Shown piece by piece: positions 1-11,181 of a DNA stretch of 64,000 nt. The notes below the pieces were generated by a model. That model saw only the letters and a list, made by a program, of their open reading frames with translations. It made no database searches and was not told where the DNA came from. The stretch spans positions 1 to 64,000 of the forward strand of contig NZ_RJLN01000023.1 of NCBI RefSeq assembly GCF_003725545.1, in the 5' to 3' direction. Position 1 is the first letter of the stretch, and each line of letters begins with the position of its first letter. Origin of the DNA: Micromonospora solifontis (GTDB taxonomy: Bacteria > Actinomycetota > Actinomycetes > Mycobacteriales > Micromonosporaceae). The translations under genes and the position numbers were made by a program.

Positions 1-165
1 ATGGGTGCCGGTGGAGTTCGAGGTGACGGTTCGGTCGGCCTCGGCGTGCGCGACGCCGGTCATGGTCGCTGAGACGGCGGCCAGCACGACGGCGGTGGCA
101 GCGCCGATGAGCAGTCTGAACCGGCCGCGTCCGCGGCCACCTGGGCGGGCGGGAGCATCGTTCAT
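1..165 (-). CDS. N-terminus of a secreted protein, probably a GH11 endo-xylanase (cut by window edge)
   Basis: Reading leftward from ATG at 165, the first residues carry basic Arg/Gly residues, then a hydrophobic stretch (about residues 17-36) ending VAHA-EA, a clear Sec-type signal peptide. The first mature residues read DRTVTSNSTGTH, which resembles the start of the family 11 xylanase domain (TVTSN-x-TGTH followed in the family by an NGYYYSFW-type strand, which lies outside the window). An AGGTGA ribosome site sits about 7 nt before the ATG. Upstream there is a promoter and a CGAAA-n-TTTCG type palindrome, a pattern known from xylanase genes of streptomycetes. Only 55 codons are visible, so the enzyme call is inference; secretion is directly supported. 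Confidence 0.5.
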   Translation of the reverse strand, partial: MNDAPARPGGRGRGRFRLLIGAATAVVLAAVSATMTGVAHAEADRTVTSNSTGTH

Positions 166-251
166 GGGCGTCACCTACTCGTGAGACCTGGCGGACGAGC
201 CAGGCGGTGATCGGGGTGGTGGTGCGACGGCGCTAACAGCCGTCGATGAGC

Positions 252-280
252 ATCGTGATTCAGCGTTCATCGCATGTCAA
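252..280 (-). promoter_or_regulatory. Promoter for the xylanase-like gene
   Basis: On the minus strand a perfect -35 TTGACA (275-280) is followed after 17 bp by CACGAT (252-257), a fair -10. The predicted transcript would have a leader of about 80 nt. Confidence 0.5.
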
Positions 281-286
281 CAATTC

Positions 287-306
287 CCGGAACAACTCCG
301 GAACAA
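287..306. promoter_or_regulatory. Direct repeats CCGGAACAA x2 next to the -35 box
   Basis: CCGGAACAA occurs at 287-295 and 298-306, an 11-bp period, directly upstream of the leftward -35 box. Read on the minus strand the copies are TTGTTCCGG. The one-helical-turn spacing suggests a regulator bound on one face of the DNA. The identity of the regulator is unknown. Confidence 0.35.
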
Positions 307-384
307 TCATCCCGACGATCTCCCTGGTTAGCACTGGATAGCCGGTCTCTCTGGAAGGGCCTATCCAGCGTGACGGGCAACGAT

Positions 385-402
385 CTCCGAAAGTTTTCGG
401 AG
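385..402. promoter_or_regulatory. Palindromic operator candidate CTCCGAAA-GT-TTTCGGAG
   Basis: Perfect 8-bp inverted repeat with a 2-bp centre. Its core matches the CGAAA(N)TTTCG pattern reported upstream of Streptomyces xylanase genes, which are controlled by LacI-type repressors. It lies about 105 bp upstream of the -35 box, so it may act with another site or serve a different promoter. Confidence 0.4.
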
Positions 403-520
403 CCGTACCGAATGATCTGCTGGCAGGGCACCGGCGCGCCGCTCCACTAGCTATCTGGGCCATTCGCACCGGTCCGGCCTGTTGGGCGAGTGCGGTCCGA
501 TCGTTGTCTCCGTACCCTGA

Positions 521-1427
521 CCGCATGGGTCACCGCCTCCGGAAAGGCTCGCCCCCGCACCCGATCGAGCCTGGAAGCTCGCCGAGTACCTGCCCTACTG
601 GCCGGCCGCCTATGTCACCGACCTCAAACCCACTACCGCACGGGGACACGAGAGCGCGGTACGTCTGCACTTGATCCCCGCACTCGGCACCAAGCGCCTC
701 GATGGCTTGCAGGTACAGCACGTCAAGGCGTTCATGGACGACTTCCGGCGCAAGTGCCTCTGCTGCACCAACGGCCTCGACAAGATCCGCCCTGCTGACC
801 GACGGTGCTGCTCCGTTGGCCGCTGCTGCCAGAGCTACCCCAGCGCGCGACAGATCCAGTTCGTGCATGCGGTGCTGCGCACCGCGCTCCAACACGCGAT
901 GCACGAGGAGCTGGTGTCCCGCAACGTCGCCAAGCTCGTCCGAGTTCCCTCGCCTCGCTACAAGGTCGGCAAGGGGCTATCAGTCGACCAGGTGCGCAAG
1001 ATCCTCGCCGCCTCTGCTGGTCACCGGCTCCACGCGCTCTACGTCGTGGCCGCCACGATGGGCCTCCGGCGCGGTGAACTGGTCGGGCTCCGCTGGTCGG
1101 ACGTCGACCTGGACGAAGGCACCCTGCGGGTCCAGCAGACCGTCCAGCGGGTGGCGGGACACCTCCACGTCCTGGACGCCAAGACCGAGGACTCCGAGGC
1201 GGTGTTGCCGCTGCCCGAGGTCACCTGGCTCGCTCTGCTTGAGCACCAGGAACGCCAGCAAGCCGAACGAGCCGCGCTCGCCGAGGTCTGGGAGGACCAC
1301 GGCCTGGTCTTCCCTTCAGGCCGTCGCCCGGCACGCCGACGTCAAGGTCACGCTCAAGGTCTACGCCCACGCCAACCTTGATGCGATGCGTCAGGCGCTC
1401 GGCAAGCTCGACGGGCGGCTGTCGTGA
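521..1427 (+). pseudogene. Decayed tyrosine-type phage/ICE integrase
   Basis: The frame open from 521 encodes a recognisable tyrosine recombinase: an N-terminal SAM-like core-binding domain (PTTARGHESAVRLHLIP, then an RTALQHA helix and SRNVAKLV) and the start of the catalytic domain with the first catalytic Arg in GLRRGELVGLRW. After VFPS (near 1318) the reading shifts to another frame that supplies only the very C-terminus (ADVKVTLKVYAHANL). The central catalytic part holding the H-x-x-R box and most of the lead-in to the Tyr is missing, so this is an internal deletion plus frameshift. The gene reads toward the 3' end of the tRNA-Thr at 1501, the usual arrangement for an integrase next to its attachment site. 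It cannot be active. Confidence 0.85.
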
Positions 1428-1500
1428 CCCCTGTTGCTGTCAGCGTTGCTGTCAACCCGGCGGCTCGGGACAGCGCCCGTCGCGAAATGCCTGATGAAAT

Positions 1501-1577
1501 TGGAGCCCCCGGCCGGGATCGAACCGGCGACATCTCGCTTACAAGGCGAGTGCTCTGGCCAGCTGAGCTACAGGGGC
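1501..1577 (-). tRNA. tRNA-Thr (anticodon TGT)
   Basis: The minus strand folds into a full cloverleaf: acceptor GCCCCTG paired with CGGGGGC (one G-U pair), D arm GCTC/GAGC, anticodon stem CTCGC/GCGAG with loop CTTGTAA, T arm GCCGG-TTCGATC-CCGGC, discriminator T and an encoded CCA at 1501-1503. Anticodon TGT reads ACA (Thr). The 3' end lies 74 bp from the integrase remnant, so this tRNA is the likely integration target. Confidence 0.93.
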
Positions 1578-1939
1578 GCGTGGTGCCGTGGTCAGCATAG
1601 CGACTGGTGCCCGGAAATCCCGTTCAGCAGGGCTCCCGAGCACGGAAAACGTCAATTTCCCGTCGCCGCCGCCGACGAATCGACGTCGACGGCGGTCGGA
1701 GTGGAGGGGATTGATGCCTCGCCGTGCTCGTGTGACCGGAATGCGTATGCCGTCCGTCCCATCCGCTGCGCCTCATCTTGGCAGGGTCGCGAAACCCGTT
1801 TACCGTGCAGTGACACGGACGACACTCCGGTCGGCCTCGGCTGCCCGGGTGACGCCCCGTTGGCCGGCGCCTTGGCGCCGGTCGCTCCTTCACTCGGATC
1901 GTCCGGCACGTTCCTGCCGGTGAAAGGAAGCGCTTCACC
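1578..1939. other. Leader/intergenic region upstream of the sugar ABC ATPase gene
   Basis: About 360 bp with no gene. It includes a perfect 8-bp hairpin CCGGCGCC-tt-GGCGCCGG (1864-1881) and, overlapping the ribosome site, an inverted repeat GGTGAA (1919-1924) / TTCACC (1934-1939) that could mask AAGGAAG. No clear -35/-10 pair was found. Confidence 0.5.
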
Positions 1940-3031
<1,092 letters not shown>

Positions 3032-3042
3032 CGTACGCAGGA

Positions 3043-3078
3043 AAAGGGGGCGGCCCGCCACGGCGGACCGCCCCCTTT
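3043..3078. terminator. Bidirectional terminator between msiK and rlmB
   Basis: Perfect 11-bp arms AAAGGGGGCGG (3043-3053) and CCGCCCCCTTT (3068-3078) with further pairing inside. The A-run on one side and T-run on the other suit termination of both converging genes. Confidence 0.85.
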
Positions 3079-3094
3079 CGTGTCTCCTGCGGGG

Positions 3095-4210
3095 TTACGC
3101 CTCGACGGAGCGGCGGCGGGCGACCTCGGCGAGGGTGACCGCGGCGGCGACGCTGGCGTTGAGCGACTCGACGTCGGAGATCATCGGGATGCTCACGGTC
3201 AGGTCGCAGGTCTCGCCGACCAGCCGGGACAGCCCGCGCCCCTCCGAGCCGACCACCACGACCAGCGGGCCGACCGCGGCCTCCAGGTCGTACAGGTCGG
3301 TCTCGCCGTCGGCGTCCAGGCCGACCACGACGAAGCCGGCGTCCTTGCACGCCTTCAGCGACCGGGTCAGGTTGGTGACCTGGGCTACCGGCACCCGCGC
3401 GGCCGCGCCGGCACTGGTCCGCCAGGCGGTCGCGGTGATCCCGGCGGCCCGCCGCTCCGGTACGAAGACGCCCTGCGCGCCGAACGCGGCGGCGGAGCGG
3501 ATCACCGCACCGAGGTTGCGCGGGTCGGTGACCCCGTCCAGCGCGACCAGCAGCGGGGCGGCCTGCTCCAGCGAGGCCGCCACCAGGTCCTCGAACGGCT
3601 CGTACGCGAACGGCGGCACCTGGAGGCCGACACCCTGGTGCAGCACGCCGCCGGTCATCCGGTCCAGCTCGGCCCGGCTGACCTCCAGGATCGCGATGCC
3701 CCGGTCGGCGGCGGTCCGGACGATCTCCTTCACCCGGTCGTCGACGTCGATGCCCTGGGCGGTGTAGAGCGCGGTCGCCGGCACGTTGGCGCGCAGCGAC
3801 TCGAGCACCGGGTTCCGGCCGACCAGCAGCTCCGGACTGTCCTTGGCCGGGGTGGACCTGCGCCCCGGGGCGACCCGGGGGCCGCTCCGGCCGCCGGCCT
3901 TGCCCTTGCCGCCCTTCAGCGGCACGCCGGCCCGGCTGCCCTTGCCCCAGGTGGTGTCCTTGGTGCCCGGCTGGCCGATCTTGGGGGCGCGCCCCTCCTC
4001 GGTCGCCGCGCGGCGCTCCTTCTCCTGCTTCCAGGCGGTGCGCTGGGGCAGCTTCTCGGTGCCCGAGTATGCCTTGTGCCACGGCCGCTCGTCGGCGGGC
4101 AGGGTGCGGCCCCGGCCGGCGAGGGAGTCCTTGTTCTTGCCACCGGAGCCCTTGGGGGCGCCCGCCTTCGGCGTCAGTCGCCGGCCACGGCGCTGCGAGT
4201 TGCCGGCCAT
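3095..4210 (-). CDS. rlmB: 23S rRNA (guanosine-2'-O)-methyltransferase, SpoU/TrmH family
   Basis: About 371 residues. The C-terminal SPOUT knot domain carries the three family motifs: [19 protein letters not shown] and [18 protein letters not shown]. Before it lies an L30e-like RNA-binding part ([14 protein letters not shown]). The first ~125 residues are a low-complexity, Lys/Arg/Gly-rich extension seen in actinobacterial members. The chosen ATG (4210) overlaps the cysS stop in TGATG and has AGCAGGA before it, so it is translationally coupled to cysS. The same cysS-rlmB pair occurs in mycobacteria. Confidence 0.92.
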   Translation of the reverse strand: MAGNSQRRGRRLTPKAGAPKGSGGKNKDSLAGRGRTLPADERPWHKAYSGTEKLPQRTAWKQEKERRAATEEGRAPKIGQPGTKDTTWGKGSRAGVPLKGGKGKAGGRSGPRVAPGRRSTPAKDSPELLVGRNPVLESLRANVPATALYTAQGIDVDDRVKEIVRTAADRGIAILEVSRAELDRMTGGVLHQGVGLQVPPFAYEPFEDLVAASLEQAAPLLVALDGVTDPRNLGAVIRSAAAFGAQGVFVPERRAAGITATAWRTSAGAAARVPVAQVTNLTRSLKACKDAGFVVVGLDADGETDLYDLEAAVGPLVVVVGSEGRGLSRLVGETCDLTVSIPMISDVESLNASVAAAVTLAEVARRRSVEA

Positions 4211-5625
4211 CAGTCCTGCTCTCCAATAGTCCAACGGGGGCCCTGGGGGGTGTCCTCGACCACCACGCCGGCCTGCTTGAGCTGGTCGCGTACGGCGTCC
4301 GCGGCGGCCCAGTCCTTACGGCTGCGGGCCTGGGCGCGCTGCTCCAGGGCGAGCGCGATCAGGGAGTCCACCACGCCGCGCAGGTCGCCCGCGCGGCCGC
4401 CGCCGGTCCAGGCCGGGTCCAGGGGGTCGACGCCGAGGATATCCAGCATGCTGCGCACGGCGGCCAGCACCGTGCGGACGGTCACATCGTCGCCGCTCGT
4501 CAGCGCGTTGTTGCCGTCCCGCAGGAGGTCGTGCAGGACGGCCAGCGCGGCAGACGTGTTCAGGTCGTCGTCCATCGCCGCCGCGAAGCCGGCCGGCAGC
4601 ACGCCGCGCTCGCCCGCGCCGACCCGCTCCGCGGCCCGCTGGACGAAACCCTCGATCCGCCGGTACGCGACCGCGGCCTCCCGCAGGGAGTCCTCCGAGT
4701 AGTCGATGCGGGACCGGTAGTGCGCGGCGGCGTAGTAGTAGCGCAGCTCCACCGGGCGCACCCCGAGGGACGCCACGTAGTCGAGGTCGAGGGTGTTGCC
4801 CAGCGACTTGCCCATCTTGGTGCCACCGATGCCGAGCAGGCCGTGGTGCACCCAGTAGCGGGCGAACGGCAGATCCGCGGCCTGGGACTGGGCGAGCTCG
4901 TTCTCGTGGTGCGGGAAGGTCAGGTCGAGCCCACCGCCGTGGATGTCGAACTCGGCGCCCAGGTAGCGCCAGCACATGGCGGAGCATTCGATGTGCCAAC
5001 CGGGACGGCCCCGGCCCCAGGGCGACGGCCAGTAGGCGTCCGCCGGCTCGTCCGGCTTGGCGCCCTTCCAGAGCGCGAAGTCGCGCGGGTCGCGCTTGCC
5101 CCGCTCCGGGGCGTCGCCGGCGGGCTGCATGTCTTCCGGCGACTGGCCCGACAGCGACCCGTACGCCGGCCAGGAGGCCACGTCGAAGTAGACGTCGCCG
5201 GAGCCGTCGGTGGCCGGGTACGCGTGGCCGGTCTCGATCAGTCGCGCGATGAGCTGGTGCATCTCCGGAATGTGCCCGGTGGCGCGCGGCTCGTAGGTCG
5301 GCGGCAGCACGTTGAGCGCCCGGTACGACGCGGCCAGGATCTGCTCGTTGGCGTACGCGATCGACCAGAACGGTCGATCCTGCTCCGTCGCCTTGACCAG
5401 GATCTTGTCGTCGATGTCGGTCACGTTGCGGATGAAGGTGACCTCGAAACCGGACGCGGTCAGCCAGCGGCGCAGCACGTCGTAGTTGACGCCGGAGCGA
5501 AGGTGACCGATGTGCGGCGGGGCCTGGAGGGTGAGACCACACAGGTAGACCCCCACCTTGCCGGCTTCCCGCGGGACGAAGTCCCGCACCGATCGGGTGG
5601 CGGTGTCATACAGGCGTAGCGTCAC
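4210..5625 (-). CDS. cysS: Cysteinyl-tRNA synthetase
   Basis: 471 residues, usual for bacterial CysS. Zinc-ligand Cys29 sits in YLCG, the HIGH motif at 37-41 (PHIGH), GWHIECS and [14 protein letters not shown] supply the other zinc/active-site residues, and DIDDK is intact. The KMSKS loop reads KMGKS, with Gly for the first Ser, an unusual substitution. GTG at 5625 is chosen because it aligns with the family start (xTLRLYDT) and a TACCCT -10 box lies 6 nt upstream, implying a leaderless mRNA. It is the first gene of the cysS-rlmB operon. The MshC paralogue of mycothiol synthesis is less likely because the zinc-binding and C-terminal anticodon regions match CysS. Confidence 0.93.
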   Translation of the reverse strand: MTLRLYDTATRSVRDFVPREAGKVGVYLCGLTLQAPPHIGHLRSGVNYDVLRRWLTASGFEVTFIRNVTDIDDKILVKATEQDRPFWSIAYANEQILAASYRALNVLPPTYEPRATGHIPEMHQLIARLIETGHAYPATDGSGDVYFDVASWPAYGSLSGQSPEDMQPAGDAPERGKRDPRDFALWKGAKPDEPADAYWPSPWGRGRPGWHIECSAMCWRYLGAEFDIHGGGLDLTFPHHENELAQSQAADLPFARYWVHHGLLGIGGTKMGKSLGNTLDLDYVASLGVRPVELRYYYAAAHYRSRIDYSEDSLREAAVAYRRIEGFVQRAAERVGAGERGVLPAGFAAAMDDDLNTSAALAVLHDLLRDGNNALTSGDDVTVRTVLAAVRSMLDILGVDPLDPAWTGGGRAGDLRGVVDSLIALALEQRAQARSRKDWAAADAVRDQLKQAGVVVEDTPQGPRWTIGEQD

Positions 5626-5631
5626 CGTACA

Positions 5632-5637
5632 AGGGTA
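5632..5637 (-). promoter_or_regulatory. -10 box TACCCT for leaderless cysS transcript
   Basis: TACCCT on the minus strand ends 6 nt before the GTG start at 5625, and no ribosome site is visible. No strong -35 was recognised. Confidence 0.5.
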
Positions 5638-5675
5638 GCCGTCCGCGCATTTCCGGGTTGCCGGGAGCCGGGTCG

Positions 5676-5681
5676 TACGCT
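5676..5681 (+). promoter_or_regulatory. -10 box TACGCT for leaderless iclR-type gene
   Basis: TACGCT lies 7 nt before the GTG at 5689. Together with the cysS -10 it makes a compact divergent promoter region of about 60 bp. Confidence 0.5.
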
Positions 5682-5688
5682 GCGTGCT

Positions 5689-6336
5689 GTGGACACCGCG
5701 GCGCGCGTACCGGAGACGGCCCAGACCCTGGACCGGGGCCTCCGACTGCTGCACCTGGTCGCGGACGCGCCCGGTGGGCTGACCGTCACCGAGGCGGCCA
5801 ACCGGCTGGGCGTCGGCCGGGCGGCGGTCTACCGGCTGGTCGGCGCGCTGACCGGGCACGGCATGCTGCGCCGGGACGGCGAGGGCCGGCTGCGCCTGGG
5901 CGCCGGGGTGCTGCACCTGGCCCGCCGGGCCCAGCCGCTGCTGGCCGAGGGGGCGCTGCCGGCGCTGCGCCGGCTGGCCGAGCAGGCCGGCGCGACGGCT
6001 CACCTGACGGTGGTGGAGGGCGGGGAGGGCGTGGCCCTCGCGGTGGTGGAGCCGAGCTGGACGTCGTTCCACGTGGCGTACCGGACGGGCTCCCGGCACC
6101 CGCTGGAGCGGGGCGCGGCGGGCCGGGCCATCCTCGCCGGGCGGGCGGGCGCCAACGGGCCGGTGAGCACCACCGGCGAGCTGCAGTCCGGGGCGTACGG
6201 GGTGGCCGCCCCGGTGCTGGGCGTGCCCGGCTTGGAGGCGAGCGTCGGCGTGGTCTCCCTGACGCCGCTCGACGTCACCGAGATCGGCCGGCAGGTCTCC
6301 GCCGCCGCCGCGGCCATCGCCGCCGCCCTGTCCTGA
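5689..6336 (+). CDS. IclR-family transcriptional regulator (short)
   Basis: 215 residues. Residues 10-65 form an IclR-type winged helix (TLDRGLRLLHLV, then LTVTEAANRLGVGRAAVYRLVGALTGHG). The rest resembles the IclR ligand-binding domain (GATAHLTVVEGGEGVALAVVE, HPLERGAAGRAILAG), but the protein is about 40 residues shorter than the usual 250-260 and part of the effector pocket may be reduced. It reads divergently from cysS. No metabolic gene next to it points to a ligand. GTG at 5689 is favoured by the -10 box placed for a leaderless start. Confidence 0.8.
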   Translation: MDTAARVPETAQTLDRGLRLLHLVADAPGGLTVTEAANRLGVGRAAVYRLVGALTGHGMLRRDGEGRLRLGAGVLHLARRAQPLLAEGALPALRRLAEQAGATAHLTVVEGGEGVALAVVEPSWTSFHVAYRTGSRHPLERGAAGRAILAGRAGANGPVSTTGELQSGAYGVAAPVLGVPGLEASVGVVSLTPLDVTEIGRQVSAAAAAIAAALS

Positions 6337-6346
6337 TCGGGCGGAC

Positions 6347-6420
6347 TTGATCCACTCGGCATGCGGCAAATCGGGCTGTCCTTCGCCGGAGATACCGCTA
6401 CCTGCCGCAAGCCGAGGTGG
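6347..6420. repeat. Intergenic inverted repeat, family R1 copy A
   Basis: Left arm ATCCACTCGGCATGCGGCA (ends 6368) and right arm TGCCGCAAGCCGAGGTGG (6403-6420) are near-complementary and flank a 34-nt loop. The arm sequence recurs at 7508, 11860, 11914, 48391, 48432 and 48486. Confidence 0.7.
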
Positions 6421-6529
6421 CCACCCGCCCGGCTAGCAGATTGAGGCGGCGGTTGGGGGCGGTCCACAGGGCCTCGCGTCGTCCACAGGGGGACACCGGG
6501 TCGTGCCCTCGACCGGCACGCTCGCCGGC

Positions 6530-7510
6530 ATGCCTCCAGTCGCTCACCGACCCGACGCTCTCGCCTGGCAGGTCTTCCGCGGATCCGAGGCGGTCGGCGC
6601 CGGTTTCCTCACCGAGCACCAACTGCGCGGGTCCGCCTGGGTCCGGCTCCGTCACGACGTCTACGCCGACGCCCGGCTTGACCGCGATCACGGCCTGGCC
6701 TGCCGGGCAGTGTCGCTGCAGATGCCGCTCGGAACGCGGATCGCGGGCCCGTCCGCGGCGTACCTGCACGGCGTCGAGCACGCCGCCAGCTTCACGGACG
6801 ACGTGCACGTCCTCGCCCCGATCGCCACGGGTCTGCGCAGCCAGCGAGGGCTTCGCGTGCACACCTCCCGGCCGCAACCCGGTCACGTCGGACCGCCGGT
6901 TGATCAGGCGTCCTGGCCGCCCGGCGTCCCGGTCGAAGAGGCGAGGCGAACAGCTACTGCCGGTACCCCCGTGCGGTCCGATCCCACGACGGCGGCCTGG
7001 GAGACCGCCGCCTGGCTGGAGCCCTTGCGAGCGGTCGGCATCGTCGACACTCTGCTGGCCCGGGGCCTGACCACGCGGACGGCGCTCGCCGAGATCGCCT
7101 CCCGCGCTGCCGGCCGGGCCGGCGGGAGGCGCGCACAGTGGGTCTTCGGCCTCGCCGATCCCGCGGCCCAGTCTCCACCGGAATCCCACCTGCGGGTCCG
7201 TCTGATCCTGGCCGGCCTACCCCGGCCGGTCGCCCAGCACCCGGTCCGGCTGCCCTCGGGCCTGGTCCTGCACCCTGATCTGGCCTGGCCTGCGTTCCGG
7301 GTGGCCGTGGAGTACGACGGCCTGTGGCACGCCGACGCCGACCAACTGCACCGCGATCGGCAGCGACTCAACCAGTTGGTCGGTGCCGGCTGGCTGGTGC
7401 TGCACGTGACCAGCCGGCGGATGGACCGGGACTTCTCCGCAGTGGTCCGGGAGGTTCGCGCGGCGCTGATCTCACGCGGCTGGCGACGTCAACCCGGCGG
7501 AGCGAGGTGA
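6530..7510 (+). CDS. DUF559-type (Vsr-fold) endonuclease-domain protein with AbiEi-like N-terminal part
   Basis: 326 residues. The N-terminal half (VFRGSEAVGAGFLTEHQLRGSAW, RLRHDVYAD) resembles the winged-helix region of AbiEi-type antitoxin/regulator proteins common in actinobacteria. The C-terminal ~90 residues (LHPDLAWPAFRVAVEYDGLWH, then DRQRLNQLVGAGWLVLHVT) match the DUF559 / very-short-patch-repair nuclease fold with acidic residues at the expected places. Function is unknown; a DNA-binding or nuclease role is inference. No AbiEii toxin partner is adjacent. GTG at 6503 is an alternative start. The stop codon lies inside repeat copy B. Confidence 0.7.
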   Translation: MPPVAHRPDALAWQVFRGSEAVGAGFLTEHQLRGSAWVRLRHDVYADARLDRDHGLACRAVSLQMPLGTRIAGPSAAYLHGVEHAASFTDDVHVLAPIATGLRSQRGLRVHTSRPQPGHVGPPVDQASWPPGVPVEEARRTATAGTPVRSDPTTAAWETAAWLEPLRAVGIVDTLLARGLTTRTALAEIASRAAGRAGGRRAQWVFGLADPAAQSPPESHLRVRLILAGLPRPVAQHPVRLPSGLVLHPDLAWPAFRVAVEYDGLWHADADQLHRDRQRLNQLVGAGWLVLHVTSRRMDRDFSAVVREVRAALISRGWRRQPGGAR

Positions 7511-7583
7511 TATCCATCGGCATGCGGCAACACGCGCTCTCACCGGCCCATGTCACCCCGACGTGCCGCAATGCGCCGCGTGA
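7508..7583. repeat. Intergenic inverted repeat, family R1 copy B
   Basis: Left arm begins at the TGA of the DUF559 gene (7508) and contains ATCGGCATGCGGCA. The right arm TGCCGCAATGCGCCG is at 7564-7578. It is the most diverged copy of the family in this window. Confidence 0.6.
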
Positions 7584-7585
7584 AA

Positions 7586-7615
7586 GGGCCCGGGCGACGC
7601 GGGTCGCCCGGGCCC
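7586..7615 (-). terminator. Terminator after the subtilisin gene
   Basis: Perfect 13-bp stem GGGCCCGGGCGAC (7586-7598) / GTCGCCCGGGCCC (7603-7615) with a 4-nt loop. On the minus strand it is followed by TTTC, so it fits the leftward gene ending at 7633. Confidence 0.8.
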
Positions 7616-7632
7616 CCCACGGAGCCGTGCCG

Positions 7633-9309
<1,677 letters not shown>

Positions 9310-9395
9310 ATCAGATCCTCTCGTTGAGGGACGTGGCAGTCATCCCACAACATGGGAGCGGATTTCGCCAGATGACCGTCCGGAATAGACCGCAA

Positions 9396-10085
9396 TCAGG
9401 CATTCGCCGGTGTGAGTGCATCCAGCGCGGCGGGCAGTTCGGCCAGGGTGGCCACCTCGGCGTCGGGGAGCAGGCCGGACGGGCGGGGCAGCCGGTGCCG
9501 GTTCAGCCAGATCGCCCGCAGGCCGGCCCGCTGCGCCGCCGTCACGTCGTGCTCCGGCGAGTCCCCCACGTGGACGATCCGCCCGGCGGGCAGGCCGGCC
9601 GCGGCGACCACGGCGGCGTAGAACACGGGCGCCGGCTTCTTCGGCAGGCCGTTCTCGTGCGCGTACAACTCGAACGTGAACTGCCCGGCGAGGCCGCAGC
9701 GTTCCGCCCGGCTGTTGCCGTTGGTGGCGAAGCCGAGCAGGTGATCCGGGCGCAGCGCGGCGAGCGCCGGCGCCGCGTCCGGGAACGGCCTGCTCAGCTC
9801 GTACCGGCGGGCGAAGAAGAGCGCCGTGAGCTCGTCCAGGTGCCCGTCGAGCCCGGCCCGGGCCAGCGACCGGGCCAGCGCGGCGCGCCGGATCTCCTGC
9901 ACCGGCGCGGCGCTCAGCGCGCCGAACACCGCACCCCAGTCCGCCTCCAGGTCCGCGAGCGACACCCCGGCCGCCGCCGGGGTCCGGCGCCGCATCTCCT
10001 TGAGTACGCAGGCCAGCGCGCCGGTGACGGCCGGGCGCAGGTCGATCAGGGTCTCGTCGGCGTCGAAGACGACAGCGGTCCGCAT
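9396..10085 (-). CDS. HAD-superfamily hydrolase
   Basis: 229 residues. Motif I is VVFDADETL with Asp8 and Asp10, motif II ATNGN, motif III the Lys in LPKKPAPVF, and motif IV GDSPEHD. The alpha-helical cap between motifs I and II makes it a subfamily I phosphatase/dehalogenase type. The substrate cannot be deduced; neighbours give no hint. ATG at 10085 starts directly with the first beta strand, the normal HAD start. Confidence 0.87.
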   Translation of the reverse strand: MRTAVVFDADETLIDLRPAVTGALACVLKEMRRRTPAAAGVSLADLEADWGAVFGALSAAPVQEIRRAALARSLARAGLDGHLDELTALFFARRYELSRPFPDAAPALAALRPDHLLGFATNGNSRAERCGLAGQFTFELYAHENGLPKKPAPVFYAAVVAAAGLPAGRIVHVGDSPEHDVTAAQRAGLRAIWLNRHRLPRPSGLLPDAEVATLAELPAALDALTPANA

Positions 10086-10132
10086 GCGGCCAAGCTTGTC
10101 AGTCCCGCCGGCCCGCCGCGGTCCCGTGACGC

Positions 10133-11095
10133 TCAGCGTTCGGCGGCCAGGACCGGCTCGGTCGCGGCGGACGCGGACGCCTCGGGCGCCGCGCGCAGCT
10201 CGTCCAGCCGGACCAGGGCGACCCCGGCCACGATCAGCCCGCCGCCGAGCAGTTGGACGCCGGTCGGCAGCTCACCCAGCACCAGCCAGGCGATCAGCAC
10301 CGCGAACATCACCTCGGTCAGCCCGACGAAGGAGGACAGCCGCGCCCCGAGGATCCGGGCCCCGGCCACCCCGGTCAGGTACGCGACCACCGCGGCGATC
10401 AGCGACAGCCCGGCGATCGGCACCAGCCAGCTCATCCGGTGCCCGGAGAAGGTGACGTCGGCGGTGCCGGCATGCAGCGGGAGCACCCCGACCACTCCGA
10501 GCACGAGCAGCACGAGCGCGCCGACGGCCATGCCGCCGCTCGCCATCACCACGGACGGCAGCTCGGCGTCGACCCGGCCGGCGATGACGAAGTAACCGGC
10601 CAGCCCCACCCCGGCGCCGAGCCCCCAGAGCACACCGACCGGGTCGAGCCGGCCCGCCCCGGTCAGGTCGAGCACACCGACCAGCCCGGCGAGCGCGGCG
10701 AGCGACCCGACCACGGTGAGCAGCCGGGGGCGCTGCCCGTGGACCAGCCACATCCAGCCGACCACCAGCACGATGCCGAGGTACTCCAGCAGCAGCGCGA
10801 CGCCGACCGGCAGGTAGCGGACCGCGTTGAAGAAACATGCCTGGGCCAGGGCGACACCGAGCAGCCCGAAGACGACGACGGTGCCGGCGTTGCGGCGGAG
10901 CACCGGCCACCGCCCCCGCAGCACCATCAGGGCGGGCACGGCGAGCACCAGCGCGGCGATACCGACCCGGGCCAGCACCACCGCCTCGGCGGACCACTCG
11001 CCGGTGATCAGCGGACGGGCGAAGGTGCCCGAGGTGGCGAAGGTGAGCGCGGAGAGCAGGGCGAGGCCGAGACCGACGCCGGACCGTTCACGCAT
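10133..11095 (-). CDS. EamA/DMT-family transporter
   Basis: 320 residues with ten hydrophobic segments in two repeated halves (first around LALLSALTFATSGTFARPL, second around PVGVLWGLGAGVGLAGYFV), the EamA pattern of metabolite/amino acid exporters. ATG at 11095 is preferred over GTG at 11101 since AAGGAG lies 5 nt before it. It is divergent from the CGNR regulator at 11182, which probably controls it. The exported compound is unknown. Confidence 0.85.
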   Translation of the reverse strand: MRERSGVGLGLALLSALTFATSGTFARPLITGEWSAEAVVLARVGIAALVLAVPALMVLRGRWPVLRRNAGTVVVFGLLGVALAQACFFNAVRYLPVGVALLLEYLGIVLVVGWMWLVHGQRPRLLTVVGSLAALAGLVGVLDLTGAGRLDPVGVLWGLGAGVGLAGYFVIAGRVDAELPSVVMASGGMAVGALVLLVLGVVGVLPLHAGTADVTFSGHRMSWLVPIAGLSLIAAVVAYLTGVAGARILGARLSSFVGLTEVMFAVLIAWLVLGELPTGVQLLGGGLIVAGVALVRLDELRAAPEASASAATEPVLAAER

Positions 11096-11181
11096 CGACA
11101 CTCCTTGGTCCAGGGCGACCCGTCACGAGTCAAACGAGGTTATGCTGATGACGCTAGGCCGGCACCCTGACAGGAGTCAAG

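Larger units (their letters stand above)
166..520. other. Intergenic region between the xylanase-like gene and the integrase remnant
   Basis: No convincing gene is seen. It holds the leftward promoter, a pair of direct repeats and the palindrome listed separately, plus an 8-bp inverted repeat CTGGATAG (334-341) / CTATCCAG (361-368) with a 19-nt loop whose role is unknown. An 88-codon frame on the minus strand (260-526) has no family resemblance or ribosome site and is not called. Confidence 0.6.

Noticed and set aside
1501..1577. Second tRNA or att duplicate near the integrase
   Set aside because: I looked for a repeat of the tRNA 3' end elsewhere in the window and saw none.
3080..5619. Two long plus-strand frames opposite rlmB and cysS
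   Set aside because: Composition is Arg/Gly/Pro/Val-rich, no ribosome sites, and both true genes are on the minus strand with intact motifs.
6503..7510. Complete AbiE toxin-antitoxin system
   Set aside because: Only an AbiEi-like N-terminal resemblance is seen; no AbiEii nucleotidyltransferase gene is next to it.
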